A DNA stretch of 64,000 bases from Neptuniibacter sp. 1_MG-2023 (GCF_030547185.1 NZ_JAUOQR010000007.1:62001-126000), one strand, 5' to 3'. Shown: positions 37,578 to 51,999, numbered from the stretch's first letter. Translations and numbers: made by a program. The notes: a model not told the origin generated them from the sequence alone.

Positions 37578-37654
37578 GTGCCTGATCGTTCTATCTTAAA
37601 GTGATAGACTGCGCACACTTAGGATTGATTAGAAAGAATCTGTAGAGAGACACT

Positions 37655-39022
37655 ATGACACTTACCGCCAAAGATACGATTACCGCTCAAGCTACCCCTC
37701 CCGGTCGTGGTGGTGTTGGTATCGTCCGAATTTCAGGCCCTTTGGCCAAAGAGATTGCGACACAGGTTCTTAAAACAGAACTTAAGCCCCGTTATGCCTA
37801 TTATGGCCCTTTTTTTGATGACAACGGGTTAGAGATAGACCAGGGGATTGCTCTCTATTTTCCCGGACCTAATTCTTTTACCGGTGAAGATATATTAGAG
37901 CTACAAGGTCACGGCGGCCCAGTGATAGTCGATTTAATCTTAAGACGAGCGATAGAATTAGGCGCTCGTTTAGCTAAACCGGGTGAATTTTCAGAACGGG
38001 CTTTCCTGAATGATAAGTTAGATCTTGCTCAGGCAGAGGCTATAGCTGACCTGATAGATAGCTCATCTGAACAAGCCGCTCGCTGCGCTATCCGCTCCCT
38101 ACAAGGTGAATTTTCAAACCGTATACATGAATTGGTAGAAGCTTTAATCCTGTTACGCATCTATGTAGAAGCCGCTATTGATTTCCCCGAAGAGGAGATC
38201 GATTTCCTCGCCGATGGCAAAGTCCTTAACGATCTTAATAAGATTCTTGAAAAAATTGCGAATGTTCAAACCGAAGCTAAACAAGGCAGTTTACTACGTG
38301 AAGGTATGAACGTAGTGATCGCGGGTAGACCGAATGCGGGTAAATCAAGTTTACTTAATGCCTTAGCCGGACGAGAAACCGCTATAGTCACAGATATCGC
38401 AGGAACAACTCGAGATGTACTGAGGGAGCATATTCATATTGATGGTATGCCACTGCATATTATTGATACAGCTGGTCTACGGGATGCACCTGATGAAGTT
38501 GAGCGTATAGGTATCGACCGCGCATGGCAGGAGATAAAAAAGGCCGATCTTGTTTTATTGATGGTTGATAGCCAATCAACAGAAACAGATAATCCAGAAA
38601 AAATATGGCCTGAATTTGTTCACCAATTACCCGATTCAAGCAAAATTACCGTCATCAGAAATAAAGCTGATCTTAGCGGTGAAACAATCGGTATTATCGA
38701 AGCACAAAATCATACAACCATCACCTTATCCGCTAAATCTCAAATCGGTGTAGATCTACTGCGTGAGCACTTAAAACAGTGCATGGGCTTTAGTGCAACG
38801 ACGGAAGGCGGTTTTATGGCAAGACGACGCCATCTTGATGCACTAGAACGGGCCCACGCATTACTACGTATTGGACAAACACAGTTAGAAGTCAATGGAG
38901 CAGGGGAGCTGCTTGCTGAAGATCTCCGTCAAGCTCAACACACTTTAAACGAAATTACCGGGGCCTTTTCATCAGATGACCTACTAGGTCGAATTTTTAG
39001 CTCTTTCTGCATAGGGAAGTGA
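37655..39022 (+). CDS. mnmE: tRNA modification GTPase MnmE
   Basis: MnmE, with MnmG, makes the 5-carboxymethylaminomethyl modification of wobble uridine in certain tRNAs. The N-terminal folate-binding domain ([22 protein letters not shown]), the inserted Ras-like G domain ([34 protein letters not shown]) and the extreme C-terminal CIGK with the catalytic cysteine are all visible. At 455 residues it is complete. Its partner mnmG lies on the far side of the probable origin. Confidence 0.97.
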   Translation: MTLTAKDTITAQATPPGRGGVGIVRISGPLAKEIATQVLKTELKPRYAYYGPFFDDNGLEIDQGIALYFPGPNSFTGEDILELQGHGGPVIVDLILRRAIELGARLAKPGEFSERAFLNDKLDLAQAEAIADLIDSSSEQAARCAIRSLQGEFSNRIHELVEALILLRIYVEAAIDFPEEEIDFLADGKVLNDLNKILEKIANVQTEAKQGSLLREGMNVVIAGRPNAGKSSLLNALAGRETAIVTDIAGTTRDVLREHIHIDGMPLHIIDTAGLRDAPDEVERIGIDRAWQEIKKADLVLLMVDSQSTETDNPEKIWPEFVHQLPDSSKITVIRNKADLSGETIGIIEAQNHTTITLSAKSQIGVDLLREHLKQCMGFSATTEGGFMARRRHLDALERAHALLRIGQTQLEVNGAGELLAEDLRQAQHTLNEITGAFSSDDLLGRIFSSFCIGK

Positions 39023-39092
39023 TTAATCACTTACAATACACCTCTTATAGGTAGGTGCAAAAAATAGCTTAATAAATCACCTAATCCAATAC

Positions 39093-39121
39093 AAAAGGCC
39101 GCTAATAACGCGGTCTTTTTT
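39093..39121 (+). terminator. Terminator after mnmE
   Basis: AAAAGGCCGC / GCGGTCTTTTTT forms a stem with one G-U pair and a T-tract. Confidence 0.75.
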
Positions 39122-39179
39122 AGGTATAAAATAAAGTTATTTAATAAAAACTAAGTAACTTTTTTCTGTATTTAAAAGC

Positions 39180-39552
39180 TAGCAATAACTGATTCCAATT
39201 GTTCCATATCTGTATACATCTTACCGACCTAAGTTTCTAACTCCTAACTCAGTACTCATAGATTGAGTATTGCTTGCTTCAGAGTGAATACTCATCAAAC
39301 GATCCTTTAACTGCCAGAAGATTGTATCTGCTGCTCCGCTACCGTATCTGCAGATTCATATCATTACCTGAATATAGAACGCAACGGATTGGCAGTAACC
39401 TGTAAACGATTCACGCTCTCTTCAGCAGTTTATTTACCACTATTCATAGCACTTGAAAGGTGGCCAATTTCACTCTGTAAACTAGATATTTTACCTTGAA
39501 TATCTTTTGTGGCTTGTTCAGTTCGAGATAATTTTTTACTGCTGGAGCCTAT
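39180..39552 (-). pseudogene. Decayed methyl-accepting chemotaxis protein fragment
   Basis: On the minus strand the translation SRTEQATKDIQGKISSLQ is followed by SSAMNSGK, a stop, then TAEESVNRLQ and later ADTVAEQQIQSS. This is the order and wording of the C-terminal signalling domain of chemoreceptors. At least three stops and a frameshift break it, and no start exists. It is the remnant of a 3' gene end. Confidence 0.6.
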
Positions 39553-39826
39553 TAATTAAACTCTATATCACTTTAATTTTGAGAGTTAAATCCACTATTT
39601 GTGATTGATCCATAAATCATAAAAAGTAGCTTTATAACAACAATTAAATGAATAAGTTTAATGTTAAATTGATATTCACTGAATAATATTAATATAAAAT
39701 ACTTATAACTCTATCTACCTACGATACAAAAGCCATAAAACAGGAAAATTGCTAAGTTTTTCCTATATAAAGTTATACATATAAATCCCCCTCTCTTGCA
39801 CAAGTATATAAAATGTTACTCCCATC

Positions 39827-40114
39827 TTATCCACAGAACGAATTGTATAAAAAACACCTTAAAATAAACTTTTAACTATGAAAACAATAATTTAATCTTT
39901 ATTTATCAAATAGATAAGAATAAATTAAGAATAATTATCTCTAAATAAAAATAAAATAATAAATTACCTAAAAATCTTATCTACAGAAGCTGTGCACAAA
40001 CTGTATGAGGATAGTTAAGTAACATAGGGATAAAGATGTGGATAATTACCCCTGTGGATAAGCAGCCTATATATCCACAACTTACACTAAGCCTTTGCAG
40101 ACAATGTATCCACC
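39827..40114. other. Probable chromosomal replication origin (oriC)
   Basis: DnaA boxes: TTATCCACA at 39827-39835; TGTGGATAA (reverse box) at 40037-40045 and 40053-40061; near-matches TTATCTACA at 39977-39985, ATATCCACA at 40071-40079, and weaker ones at 39991-39999 and 40106-40114. AT-rich tracts flank the cluster and could be the unwinding element. The place, next to mnmG, is the oriC site in enterobacteria and vibrios. Confidence 0.75.
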
Positions 40115-40293
40115 TTTAGATACCCTTTATCATTGCTGTAATACTTTGAAATATAAGGATAATATTAAGTTACCACCAGAAAAGTGCCTGCTTAATAGTA
40201 ATCATTAAAATAAGAAAACATATATATAATCTTTAAATAATATAATTCTTTATATAAAAAAGACTTCTCAATGAGTTGTATAAAAAACGTTCA

Positions 40294-40322
40294 TTCCTAA
40301 TAGGGTGAAGTGCAGGTATAAT
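40294..40322 (+). promoter_or_regulatory. mnmG promoter
   Basis: A perfect TATAAT at 40317-40322 with a weak -35 (TTCCTA, 40294-40299) at 17-base spacing, 90 bases before the mnmG start. In E. coli transcription of this gene next to oriC influences initiation. Confidence 0.55.
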
Positions 40323-40411
40323 CAGCGTCCATTTCAAAACCCGTATACAACACAAGTGCTTAAGAAGTCTTAATCAGATCTAACAGCATTCTTTTTAGAG
40401 GTAATACAACA

Positions 40412-42322
40412 GTGGATTTTCCAACCCACTTTGATGTCATTGTTATTGGTGGTGGCCATGCAGGAACTGAAGCTGCATTAGCATCAGCACGTACTGGTGC
40501 AAAAACATTACTGTTAACCCATAACATTGAAACCTTAGGTCAAATGTCCTGTAACCCAGCGATCGGGGGTATTGGTAAAAGTCATTTGGTTAAGGAGATT
40601 GATGCGTTAGATGGAGCTATGGCTTGTGCTACAGACAAAGGCGGAATTCAATTTAGAACATTGAATTCACGTAAAGGACCAGCGGTTCGAGCAACAAGAG
40701 CCCAAGCTGATCGTATTCTTTACAAAGCAGCGGTAAGACAAATACTTGAAAACCAACCTAATTTAGATATTTTTCAGCAATCAGCTGATGATCTAATTAT
40801 TGAAGGTGAATCGGTAAGAGGGGTTGTTACCCAAACAGGTATACGTTTTAAAGCAAAATCTGTAGTGCTTACCGCAGGAACCTTCCTTGGCGGTGTAATT
40901 CATATAGGTTTAGAAAATCATTCAGGTGGACGGGCAGGGGATCCTCCTTCCATCGCTTTAGCTCAACGTTTACGTGAGTTACCCTTTAGAGTTGATCGTT
41001 TAAAAACTGGCACACCTCCAAGAATTGATGCGCGAAGTGTAGATTTTTCTGTTATGCAAGAGCAGCCAGGTGATACGCCTACACCGGTTATGTCTTACAT
41101 GGGTAAATTAAGTGATCATCCAGAGCAAATTAGTTGCTATATCACTTATACCAATGAACGAACCCATGACATTTTACGTAGTGGTTTAGATCGATCACCT
41201 ATGTACACCGGTGTGATCGAAGGTGTGGGACCGCGTTACTGTCCATCAATTGAAGATAAAATAATGCGTTTTGCTGATAAAGATCAGCATCAAGTTTTTG
41301 TTGAACCTGAAGGTTTAACAACCCATGAGCTTTATCCGAATGGCATTTCAACAAGCTTGCCATTTGATATTCAGTTAGCAGCGGTTCAATCGATTCGTGG
41401 CTTTGAAAACGCCCATATTGTTCGTCCTGGTTATGCCATTGAATATGATTTTTTCAATCCTCAGGATTTAAAGCATACCCTTGAAACTAAATATATGGAT
41501 GGTTTGTACTTCGCAGGCCAAATCAATGGCACAACAGGTTATGAAGAAGCCGGAGCACAAGGGCTATTAGCTGGAGCAAACGCAGCGCTAAGAGCTCTAG
41601 ATAAAGATCAATGGTATCCCCGTAGGGATGAAGCTTATATTGGTGTATTGGTAGATGATCTGATCACTTTAGGTACTTCTGAACCTTATCGAATGTTTAC
41701 CAGCCGTGCTGAGTACCGTCTTATTTTAAGAGAAGATAATGCAGATCTTCGTTTAACTGAAAAAGGTAGAGAGCTTGGTTTAGTTGGCGATGAACGTTGG
41801 CAGGCATTTTGTGAAAAACGTGAATCTATTGAACGTGAGCAACAACGCTTAAAAGAGACTTGGATTCAACCAGGATCAGCTGAAGCTGATCAATTAGCAC
41901 CTAAGCTTAAATCGCCACTATCGCGAGAATATAATCTTTCTGATCTGCTAAAGCGTCCAGAACTTAGCTATGCAGATATTGCTAATTTGAAAGGTGAAGG
42001 TGTAAACAATAGTCAAGTATCTGAACAGGTTGAAATTCACAATAAATACGCAGGATATATTGATCGTCAGAAAGATGAGATCGAGCAGATGCGTCGTCAG
42101 GAGAATACATTATTACCTGAAGGTTTTGATTATGATCAGGTCGGAGGATTATCCAATGAACTTAAAGCTAAATTAAAAGATGTTCGCCCTGAAACTATTT
42201 CGCAAGCCTCTAGAATTCAAGGTATGACTCCAGCTGCTATATCATTACTGCTGGTTTATTTGAAAAAGCATCAATTGAGCAAAAAGCAAACAACCGATAA
42301 ATCAGAGCAGGTTGCTAGTTAA
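40412..42322 (+). CDS. mnmG: tRNA uridine-5-carboxymethylaminomethyl modification enzyme MnmG
   Basis: This FAD-dependent partner of MnmE modifies the tRNA wobble uridine. The Rossmann motif [19 protein letters not shown] and the conserved [25 protein letters not shown] are at the N-terminus, and the C-terminal helical domain binds MnmE. Length 636 residues is normal. The start is a GTG with AGAGG ten bases upstream. Its stop overlaps the rsmG ATG by one base. Confidence 0.97.
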   Translation: MDFPTHFDVIVIGGGHAGTEAALASARTGAKTLLLTHNIETLGQMSCNPAIGGIGKSHLVKEIDALDGAMACATDKGGIQFRTLNSRKGPAVRATRAQADRILYKAAVRQILENQPNLDIFQQSADDLIIEGESVRGVVTQTGIRFKAKSVVLTAGTFLGGVIHIGLENHSGGRAGDPPSIALAQRLRELPFRVDRLKTGTPPRIDARSVDFSVMQEQPGDTPTPVMSYMGKLSDHPEQISCYITYTNERTHDILRSGLDRSPMYTGVIEGVGPRYCPSIEDKIMRFADKDQHQVFVEPEGLTTHELYPNGISTSLPFDIQLAAVQSIRGFENAHIVRPGYAIEYDFFNPQDLKHTLETKYMDGLYFAGQINGTTGYEEAGAQGLLAGANAALRALDKDQWYPRRDEAYIGVLVDDLITLGTSEPYRMFTSRAEYRLILREDNADLRLTEKGRELGLVGDERWQAFCEKRESIEREQQRLKETWIQPGSAEADQLAPKLKSPLSREYNLSDLLKRPELSYADIANLKGEGVNNSQVSEQVEIHNKYAGYIDRQKDEIEQMRRQENTLLPEGFDYDQVGGLSNELKAKLKDVRPETISQASRIQGMTPAAISLLLVYLKKHQLSKKQTTDKSEQVAS

Positions 42323-42960
42323 TGAATCAGTTCGCACAAGGTGATTTAGAATCTGCACTTAAAAAGGGCATTAAAACCTTAGGTTTAGATATTAGTGAGC
42401 AGCAAATAGACCTATTGATTAACTATTTACACCTACTTATCAAATGGAATAAAGCGTATAACTTAACCGCGGTCAGAAAGCCGCTGGATATGGTTAATCG
42501 TCATTTGTTAGATAGTTTGAGTATAGTGCCATATATCCAAGGTAAACGAATTATAGATGTAGGCAGTGGCCCCGGACTTCCCGGCATACCTCTTGCTATA
42601 TGTTATCCGGAGTTATCGGTTACTACATTGGATAGTAATGGCAAAAAAACACGCTTTCAGCAGCAAGTTAAAACTGAGTTATCGCTTGAAAATTTGACGA
42701 TTGTTAATGATCGTGTTGAAAATTGTCAGTTTGAGCCTTTCGATCAGGTTATATCTAGAGCTTTTGCATCAATCGAAGATATGATCAACTGGACTCATCA
42801 GCTTTGTGAGAAAGAGGGTATTTTTCTTGCAATGAAAGGACTGTATCCTGAAGACGAACTATCAGTATTACCTGATGGTTTCGAATTAAAAACCTGTCAC
42901 CGCTTACAAGTACCAGAAACAGAAGGTGAAAGGCATTTGCTAGTTTTAGGGAGACGCTAG
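42322..42960 (+). CDS. rsmG: 16S rRNA (guanine527-N7)-methyltransferase
   Basis: The 212-residue methyltransferase carries the SAM-binding motif IIDVGSGPGLPGIPLAI and the N-terminal KWNKAYNLTAVR typical of RsmG (GidB). It methylates G527 of 16S rRNA; loss of it in other bacteria gives low-level streptomycin resistance. It overlaps mnmG by one base and is followed by parA after two bases. Confidence 0.96.
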   Translation: MNQFAQGDLESALKKGIKTLGLDISEQQIDLLINYLHLLIKWNKAYNLTAVRKPLDMVNRHLLDSLSIVPYIQGKRIIDVGSGPGLPGIPLAICYPELSVTTLDSNGKKTRFQQQVKTELSLENLTIVNDRVENCQFEPFDQVISRAFASIEDMINWTHQLCEKEGIFLAMKGLYPEDELSVLPDGFELKTCHRLQVPETEGERHLLVLGRR

Positions 42961-42962
42961 GC

Positions 42963-43757
42963 GTGGCAAAGATCTTAACGATCACAAACCAGAAAGGAGG
43001 CGTAGGTAAAACAACGACCTGCGTAAATCTGGCTGCTTCATTGGCTGCTACAAAAAAACGAGTACTCTTGGTAGACCTTGATCCTCAAGGTAACGCGAGT
43101 ATGGGTAGTGGTGTTGATAAACATACATTAGAAAATACAGTGTATGAGGTTTTAACCGATAAAGTTCATATAAGTGAAGCAATTGTTAAGGATACTGTCG
43201 GCGGATACGATCTAATTGGCTCTAATGGCGATCTAACCGCAGCAGAAGTTGAACTGCTTCAAATTCCACGTCGTGAATTTCGCCTCAAAATGGCACTAAT
43301 CGACGTTGATGATGATTATGATTATGTATTGATAGACAATCCGCCCTCACTCAATCTACTTACGGTGAATGCGTTGGCATCCTCAGCTGGTGTGATAATA
43401 CCTATGCAATGTGAATATTATGCATTGGAAGGTATATCAGCACTGATTGGTACTATTGATAAAATTAATAAACGTTTAAATCCTGTTCTAAAAATAGAGG
43501 GGATTTTACGTACAATGTTTGACCCGCGGATGAGTCTGACAAAAGATGTGTCATCTCACCTCGTTGAATATTTTGGTGATAAAGTTTATCGCACTGTTAT
43601 ACCAAGAAATATTAGGTTAGCTGAGGCGCCAAGTCATGGTTTACCGGCTCTTTTGTACGATAAAAACTCCCGCGGTGCCGTTGCATATTTAGCATTGGCT
43701 GGTGAACTTATTCGCCGTACCAAGTTGGAAGAAAAAGAACAATCACAGGAAGCATAG
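42963..43757 (+). CDS. parA: Chromosome partitioning ATPase ParA (Soj)
   Basis: The deviant Walker A motif NQKGGVGKTTTCVNLA, the Walker B-like DYVLIDNPPSLNLLTVNAL and 264-residue length identify chromosomal ParA. It moves ParB-parS complexes apart after replication. The start is a GTG two bases after rsmG, so it belongs to the mnmG operon. The first aspartate-rich DNPP replaces the more common DCPP. Confidence 0.96.
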   Translation: MAKILTITNQKGGVGKTTTCVNLAASLAATKKRVLLVDLDPQGNASMGSGVDKHTLENTVYEVLTDKVHISEAIVKDTVGGYDLIGSNGDLTAAEVELLQIPRREFRLKMALIDVDDDYDYVLIDNPPSLNLLTVNALASSAGVIIPMQCEYYALEGISALIGTIDKINKRLNPVLKIEGILRTMFDPRMSLTKDVSSHLVEYFGDKVYRTVIPRNIRLAEAPSHGLPALLYDKNSRGAVAYLALAGELIRRTKLEEKEQSQEA

Positions 43758-43760
43758 TTA

Positions 43761-44639
43761 ATGGCTAAAAAGCGTGGTCTAGGAAAAGGTCTGGATGCTC
43801 TTTTATCGAGTGTTAGTGATGTTGAAGATAATGTTTCAACTCAAGGTGCAGAATCATTAGATGGTTATCGTTTACTAGCTGTTGATGTGATTCAGCGTGG
43901 ACGCTATCAGCCTAGACGCGATATTGAACCTCAAGCGCTTGAGGAGCTTTCTAACTCAATTAAAGCGCAAGGGGTTATGCAACCTATTGTTGTTCGCCCG
44001 ATCGACTCTGATCGTTATGAAATTATTGCAGGTGAACGTCGCTGGCGTGCAACACAGATGGCAGGATTAGTTGAAATTCCTGCTATTGTGAAAGATGTTC
44101 CCGATGAAGCTGCGATCGCAATGGCGCTGATAGAGAATATTCAGCGTGAGAATCTAAACCCAATTGAAGAAGCGATCTCTCTTCAACGTCTAAAAGATGA
44201 ATTTGAGTTAACTCAACAAGAAGTTGCTGATGCGGTTGGCAAATCCCGTTCAGCAGTTACAAACCTTCTTCGCTTAATGAAATTAGGCGATGAAGTTAAG
44301 AAAATGCTTGAATATGGTGACCTTGAAATGGGTCATGCACGTGCCTTACTCGCTCTTGATGGCGATCTACAATTACAGGCTGCTCAGGAAATTTCTGGTC
44401 AAGGTATGTCTGTACGTCAAACTGAAGCTTTGGTTAAGAAAATTCAACAAGGTGGCGAACCTAGCCCTGAGAAAATTAAACCGGAGCCAAACCCTCGTCT
44501 AAGTGAATTAGCCGGTGAGTTATCTATACGTTTTGCCACTAATGTTGCGGTTAGTGAAAATGCTAAAGGTAAAGGCAAAATCACTATCAATTATGATGAT
44601 GCTGAAACCTTAGAAACTATACTGTCTTTATTGAAATAA
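43761..44639 (+). CDS. parB: Chromosome partitioning protein ParB (Spo0J)
   Basis: ParB binds parS and spreads as a CTP-dependent clamp. The 292-residue protein has the N-terminal ParA-contact motif (KKRGLGKGLDALL), the CTP-binding box GERRWRATQMAG, the helix-turn-helix TQQEVADAVGKSRSAVTNLLRL and the C-terminal dimerisation domain. It follows parA by three bases. Four matching parS sites lie at 5.0, 5.7, 9.5 and 11.1 kb. Confidence 0.97.
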   Translation: MAKKRGLGKGLDALLSSVSDVEDNVSTQGAESLDGYRLLAVDVIQRGRYQPRRDIEPQALEELSNSIKAQGVMQPIVVRPIDSDRYEIIAGERRWRATQMAGLVEIPAIVKDVPDEAAIAMALIENIQRENLNPIEEAISLQRLKDEFELTQQEVADAVGKSRSAVTNLLRLMKLGDEVKKMLEYGDLEMGHARALLALDGDLQLQAAQEISGQGMSVRQTEALVKKIQQGGEPSPEKIKPEPNPRLSELAGELSIRFATNVAVSENAKGKGKITINYDDAETLETILSLLK

Positions 44640-44724
44640 GAGCATAAGTACTACTTTCGCACTTAATAAAACTGACTTATAGCATTATCTGCTAAGACAT
44701 TAGTGCAAATGCTCAAACTGACTG

Positions 44725-44753
44725 TTGTCTCTTAAGCCTTAAGCCCATATAAT
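44725..44753 (+). promoter_or_regulatory. Promoter of the ATP synthase operon
   Basis: TTGTCT (44725-44730) and a perfect TATAAT (44748-44753) are separated by exactly 17 bases and lie about 80 bases before atpI. Confidence 0.75.
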
Positions 44754-44834
44754 CGGCACGCATTTTGGGCTATATGTGCGCCAAGATAGAGCGTGTTAAG
44801 AAACGCGATAAAAATAGTTTAAAGGTTTTACTCA

Positions 44835-46116
<1,282 letters not shown>

Positions 46117-46143
46117 GTGGTTATAGATAAAGAAAAGTAGTAA

Positions 46144-46431
<288 letters not shown>

Positions 46432-46492
46432 GTAACTACAAGTCGTAAGACTGACTTGTCGATTAACTTAATCAACCGCGAGAGGTAATGGC

Positions 46493-46963
46493 GTGAATAT
46501 CAATCTAACCATCATTGGTCAGGCCATCGCTTTCTTTATTTTTGTTGTTTTCTGCATGAAATTTGTATGGCCTCCAATTACGGCCGCACTAGCAGAGCGC
46601 AAAAAGAAGATTGCAGAAGGTCTGGACGCTGCTGATCGTGCTGAGCGTGATTTACAGTTGGCTCAAGAAAAAGCAACTGAAAATATGCGTAAAGGCAAAG
46701 AAGAAGCAGCCGCCATCATTGAACAGGCCAACAAGCGGGCTAACCAGATCATCGAAGAAGCTAAAGAGAAAGCTGTTGAAGAAGCAGGTCGTGTTAAAGC
46801 GGCAGCAACAGCTGAACTAGAACAAGAAGTTAACCAAGCACGTGAAGCATTACGTGGCCAGGTTGCTACTCTAGCCCTAGCAGGCGCAGAGAAAATTCTA
46901 GAAGCATCTATTGATGAAAAGGCACATGCACAGCTTGTTGAAAAACTGGCCGCTGAGCTTTAA
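46493..46963 (+). CDS. atpF: F1Fo ATP synthase subunit b
   Basis: The 156-residue peripheral-stalk subunit has one N-terminal membrane helix ([23 protein letters not shown]) followed by a long charged helix that dimerises as a coiled coil. The start is a GTG with GAGAGG upstream. Position and length match AtpF. Confidence 0.96.
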   Translation: MNINLTIIGQAIAFFIFVVFCMKFVWPPITAALAERKKKIAEGLDAADRAERDLQLAQEKATENMRKGKEEAAAIIEQANKRANQIIEEAKEKAVEEAGRVKAAATAELEQEVNQAREALRGQVATLALAGAEKILEASIDEKAHAQLVEKLAAEL

Positions 46964-46977
46964 AGCGAGGTTTAACG

Positions 46978-47511
46978 ATGGCTGAAGTCAACACTGTCGC
47001 TCGGCCTTATACCAAAGCTGCTTTTGAGTATGCAATGGATAAGGGTAACCTTGATCAGTGGTCCGCTACACTTTCATTAGCTGCAGCTGCAGCTAATGAT
47101 GAAAAGGTAGCGAGTGTACTGAGTAACCCTGCTCTTACAAACACACAAAAAGCTGACGTTATGGTTAGCATTTGTGAAGATGCAGATGAGGCGGGTAAGA
47201 ATTTCCTTAAGCTTCTAGCTGGGAACAAACGTTTGGCATTATTGCCTGAGATTTCTGCGCAGTTTAATAAACTGAAAGCGAATCAAGAAAAGTCACTAGA
47301 TATTGAAGTGACAACGGCGTTTGAACTGCTAGATGAACAGCAGGAAAAACTTGCACAGGCACTGAAAACCAAACTAGGTCGTGATGTAACACTGACCTCT
47401 CAAATAGATAAATCTATTTTGGGTGGTGTAGTAGTTCGTACAGACGATTTAGTGATCGACGGCTCCGTTCGTGCTCGACTTGCGAAATTGGCCGAAGCGA
47501 TGAATTCCTGA
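46978..47511 (+). CDS. atpH: F1Fo ATP synthase subunit delta
   Basis: The 177-residue subunit starts EVNTVARPYTKAAFEYA, the typical N-terminal helix of AtpH that docks on the top of F1, and ends with the conserved GGVVVRTDDLVIDGSVRARLAKL. It links F1 to the b stalk. Confidence 0.96.
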   Translation: MAEVNTVARPYTKAAFEYAMDKGNLDQWSATLSLAAAAANDEKVASVLSNPALTNTQKADVMVSICEDADEAGKNFLKLLAGNKRLALLPEISAQFNKLKANQEKSLDIEVTTAFELLDEQQEKLAQALKTKLGRDVTLTSQIDKSILGGVVVRTDDLVIDGSVRARLAKLAEAMNS

Positions 47512-47523
47512 GGGGAATAAAGC

Positions 47524-49068
47524 ATGCAGCAACTGAATCCTTCTGAGATCAGTGAGATTCTCAAGAAGCGCATTGAAAACATCGATGTGACTTCAGAAGC
47601 CCGTAATGAGGGCACTGTAGTTAGCGTTTCCGATGGTATCATTACGATCCACGGACTTGCTGACGTAATGTACGGGGAAATGATCGAATTTCCTGGCGGT
47701 ATCTATGGTATGGCTCTTAACCTTGAGCGTGATTCCGTAGGTGCTGTTGTATTGGGCGACTACCAGAACCTAGTAGAGGGTGCGACTGCACGTTGTACTG
47801 GTCGTATTTTGGAAGTGCCAATTGGTCCGGAACTGCAGGGTCGCGTAGTCGACGCTCTGGGTAACCCGATCGATGGTAAAGGTCCAATCGAAACTAAATT
47901 AACTGACGCTGTAGAAAAGGTTGCACCTGGTGTAATCGAACGTCAGGGTGTTGATCAGCCAGTACAGACTGGTCTGAAAGCAATCGATTCCATGGTGCCA
48001 GTTGGCCGTGGTCAGCGTGAGCTGATCATTGGTGACCGCCAGATTGGTAAATCTGCGATTGCTATCGACGCTATCATCAACCAGAAAAATACAGGCGTTA
48101 AATGTATTTACGTAGCCGTAGGCCAGAAACAGTCTACTATCGCTAACGTTGTACGTAAGCTTGAAGAGCACGGCGCAATGGATCACACCATTGTTGTTGC
48201 TGCCGGTGCCGCTGATCCTGCAGCAATGCAGTTCTTGGCTCCTTATGCTGGTTGTACAATGGGTGAATACTTCCGTGACCGTGGTGAAGACGCTCTGATC
48301 GTATACGATGACCTGACTAAACAGGCATGGGCTTACCGTCAGATCTCTCTATTGTTACGTCGTCCACCAGGACGTGAAGCATACCCAGGTGACGTATTCT
48401 ACTTGCATTCTCGTCTACTAGAGCGTGCTTCGCGTGTTAACGCTGACTACGTTGAGAAATTCACTAATGGTGAAGTTAAAGGCCAAACAGGTTCTTTAAC
48501 ATCTCTACCTGTAATCGAAACACAGGGCGGTGACGTTTCTGCGTTCGTACCAACAAACGTAATCTCCATCACTGATGGTCAGATCTTCCTAGAATCTGAT
48601 CTATTCAACTCAGGTGTACGTCCAGCAATCAACGCTGGTCTATCGGTATCTCGAGTAGGTGGTGCAGCTCAGACTAAAATCATCAAGAAGCTAGGTGGCG
48701 GTGTTCGTCTAGCATTGGCTCAGTACCGTGAGCTAGCAGCGTTCGCACAGTTCGCTTCTGACCTTGATGATGCGACTCGTGCTCAGCTTGAGCATGGTCA
48801 GGCTGTAACTGAGCTTATGAAGCAGAAGCAGTACTCACCAATGTCAATTGCTGACATGGGTTTGAGCCTGTTCGCTGCTAACGAAGGTTACCTATCTGGT
48901 GTGGAATTGAACAAGATTCTAGACTTTGAAGCTGCATTGATCTCTTTCTTCAACAGCGAATACGCTGATCTGATGGCTGATATCAATAAGTCTGGCGCAT
49001 ACTCTGATGAGATCGCTGCACAGTTCAAAGCTGGCATTGAAAAGTTCAAGTCTACTCAAACTTGGTAA
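47524..49068 (+). CDS. atpA: F1Fo ATP synthase subunit alpha
   Basis: The 514-residue subunit has the P-loop [15 protein letters not shown], the signature [17 protein letters not shown] and the usual N-terminus [14 protein letters not shown]. It carries the non-catalytic nucleotide sites of F1. Confidence 0.98.
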   Translation: MQQLNPSEISEILKKRIENIDVTSEARNEGTVVSVSDGIITIHGLADVMYGEMIEFPGGIYGMALNLERDSVGAVVLGDYQNLVEGATARCTGRILEVPIGPELQGRVVDALGNPIDGKGPIETKLTDAVEKVAPGVIERQGVDQPVQTGLKAIDSMVPVGRGQRELIIGDRQIGKSAIAIDAIINQKNTGVKCIYVAVGQKQSTIANVVRKLEEHGAMDHTIVVAAGAADPAAMQFLAPYAGCTMGEYFRDRGEDALIVYDDLTKQAWAYRQISLLLRRPPGREAYPGDVFYLHSRLLERASRVNADYVEKFTNGEVKGQTGSLTSLPVIETQGGDVSAFVPTNVISITDGQIFLESDLFNSGVRPAINAGLSVSRVGGAAQTKIIKKLGGGVRLALAQYRELAAFAQFASDLDDATRAQLEHGQAVTELMKQKQYSPMSIADMGLSLFAANEGYLSGVELNKILDFEAALISFFNSEYADLMADINKSGAYSDEIAAQFKAGIEKFKSTQTW

Positions 49069-49146
49069 GAGCTCGTTACGAGTGAGTGATCTGCATGAGT
49101 TTATTCATGCAGATCTAACACTAAGTCAAGGTTAATAGGCGGAACT

Positions 49147-50010
49147 ATGGCAGTCGGAAAAGAGATTAAGACAAAGATTGCGAGTGTGCAGAGCACGAGG
49201 AAGATTACCAGCGCTATGGAAATGGTTGCTGCTTCTAAGATGCGTAAAGCACAGGATCGCATGGAGTCATCTCGGCCGTACGCCCGGAGTATCCGTGGTG
49301 TAATTCAGCACCTAGCCGGGTCTAATCCTGAGTACAAACATCTGTACATGCAGGAGAGAGAGACTAAACGCGTTGGTTTCATTGTTGTTGCAACCGACCG
49401 TGGCTTGTGTGGTGGTTTGAACGTGAATGCGTTCAAAGCAGCTGTTAAAAGCATGAAAGAGTTCCATGATCAAAATATCGAAATCGATATTTGTTCACTA
49501 GGCAGCAAATCTGCAACGTTCTTTAAGAACTATGGCGGAAATGTAGTTGCTGCTAAATCACACCTAGGTGACGCACCGGAAGTTGCTGATCTAATTGGTG
49601 CGGTGAAGGTCATGCTTGATGCTTACGATGAAGGAAAACTGGATAAAGTGTTTGTTGTATCTAACGAATTCGTTAATACAATGACCCAGTCACCGGCTAT
49701 CGAACAGGTGCTTCCACTTAAGGCAGAAGATGACGATGAACGTCTCAATCATCATTGGGATTACCTTTACGAACCTGATGCTAGAGAGCTTCTAAATGGC
49801 TTACTAGTACGTTACGTAGAGTCCTTGGTCTATCAGGCCGTGGTTGAGAACAATGCCTGTGAACAGGCAGCACGAATGCTAGCAATGAAAAATGCAACAG
49901 ATAATGCTGGCGATATGATAAACGAGCTTGAAATGATTTATAACAAGGCTCGTCAAGCGGCGATTACTCAGGAAATATCTGAGATCGTTAGTGGTGCTGC
50001 GGCTGTTTAA
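49147..50010 (+). CDS. atpG: F1Fo ATP synthase subunit gamma
   Basis: The 287-residue central shaft has the conserved N-terminal helix ([28 protein letters not shown]) and the C-terminal helix ([36 protein letters not shown]). It follows atpA after 78 bases. Confidence 0.98.
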   Translation: MAVGKEIKTKIASVQSTRKITSAMEMVAASKMRKAQDRMESSRPYARSIRGVIQHLAGSNPEYKHLYMQERETKRVGFIVVATDRGLCGGLNVNAFKAAVKSMKEFHDQNIEIDICSLGSKSATFFKNYGGNVVAAKSHLGDAPEVADLIGAVKVMLDAYDEGKLDKVFVVSNEFVNTMTQSPAIEQVLPLKAEDDDERLNHHWDYLYEPDARELLNGLLVRYVESLVYQAVVENNACEQAARMLAMKNATDNAGDMINELEMIYNKARQAAITQEISEIVSGAAAV

Positions 50011-50034
50011 TGCAGTAAACAGGTTCAATTTTAA

Positions 50035-51423
<1,389 letters not shown>

Positions 51424-51455
51424 ATGTTTTTAGCTAACCTTTACGAGGTATAAAT

Positions 51456-51881
51456 ATGGCTATGACTGTTCATTGCGACATCGTTAGTGCTGAGAATGAA
51501 ATTTTCTCTGGCCTGATTGAATTCGTATCCGTAACAGGTAGCCTGGGTGACTTGGGTGTTTACCCAGGTCACGCTCCGCTTCTGACGGAACTGAAACCAG
51601 GACCTGTCGAATTACGTAAACAGGGTGGCGAACAGGATATTTTTTATGTATCCGGTGGCTTCTTTGAGGTTCAACCTCATAAGGTAACTATTCTTGCAGA
51701 CACAGCTTTGCATGCAGCAGACCTTAATGAAGCAGCAGCGCAAGAAGCTCAGAAAGATGCTGAGCAAGCTATAGCGAATAAAACTTCCGAGTTTGAATAC
51801 TCGAAAGCCGCTACACAGCTTGCAGAAGCAGCAGCTCAGCTTCGTACTCTACAGGAGATTCGTAAAAAGCTGGGTCGTTAA
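51456..51881 (+). CDS. atpC: F1Fo ATP synthase subunit epsilon
   Basis: The 141-residue subunit has the N-terminal beta-sandwich ([33 protein letters not shown]) and the C-terminal two-helix inhibitory arm. It is the last gene of the operon and is followed by a terminator. Confidence 0.97.
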   Translation: MAMTVHCDIVSAENEIFSGLIEFVSVTGSLGDLGVYPGHAPLLTELKPGPVELRKQGGEQDIFYVSGGFFEVQPHKVTILADTALHAADLNEAAAQEAQKDAEQAIANKTSEFEYSKAATQLAEAAAQLRTLQEIRKKLGR

Positions 51882-51906
51882 GATCTCTTTTTACAATCTA
51901 CAAGTC

Positions 51907-51933
51907 AAAAGGCAACCCTCGGGTTGCCTTTTT
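51907..51933 (+). terminator. Terminator of the ATP synthase operon
   Basis: AAAAGGCAACC-ctcg-GGTTGCCTTTTT is a perfect stem with a T-tract. Confidence 0.92.
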
Positions 51934-51999
51934 CGTTTGTGGGAGATCTTTCCCCTAGAGCGATTATACCTAAGGTTGCATCAGCACAGAGTTGGCCTT

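Larger units (their letters stand above)
39023..40411. other. AT-rich gap between mnmE and mnmG
   Basis: This 1.39-kb stretch has no intact gene. In order it holds the mnmE terminator, a decayed chemoreceptor fragment on the minus strand, a very AT-rich tract (about 39860-39970), a cluster of DnaA boxes (39827-40114), a second AT-rich tract (about 40180-40290) and the mnmG promoter. Confidence 0.7.
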
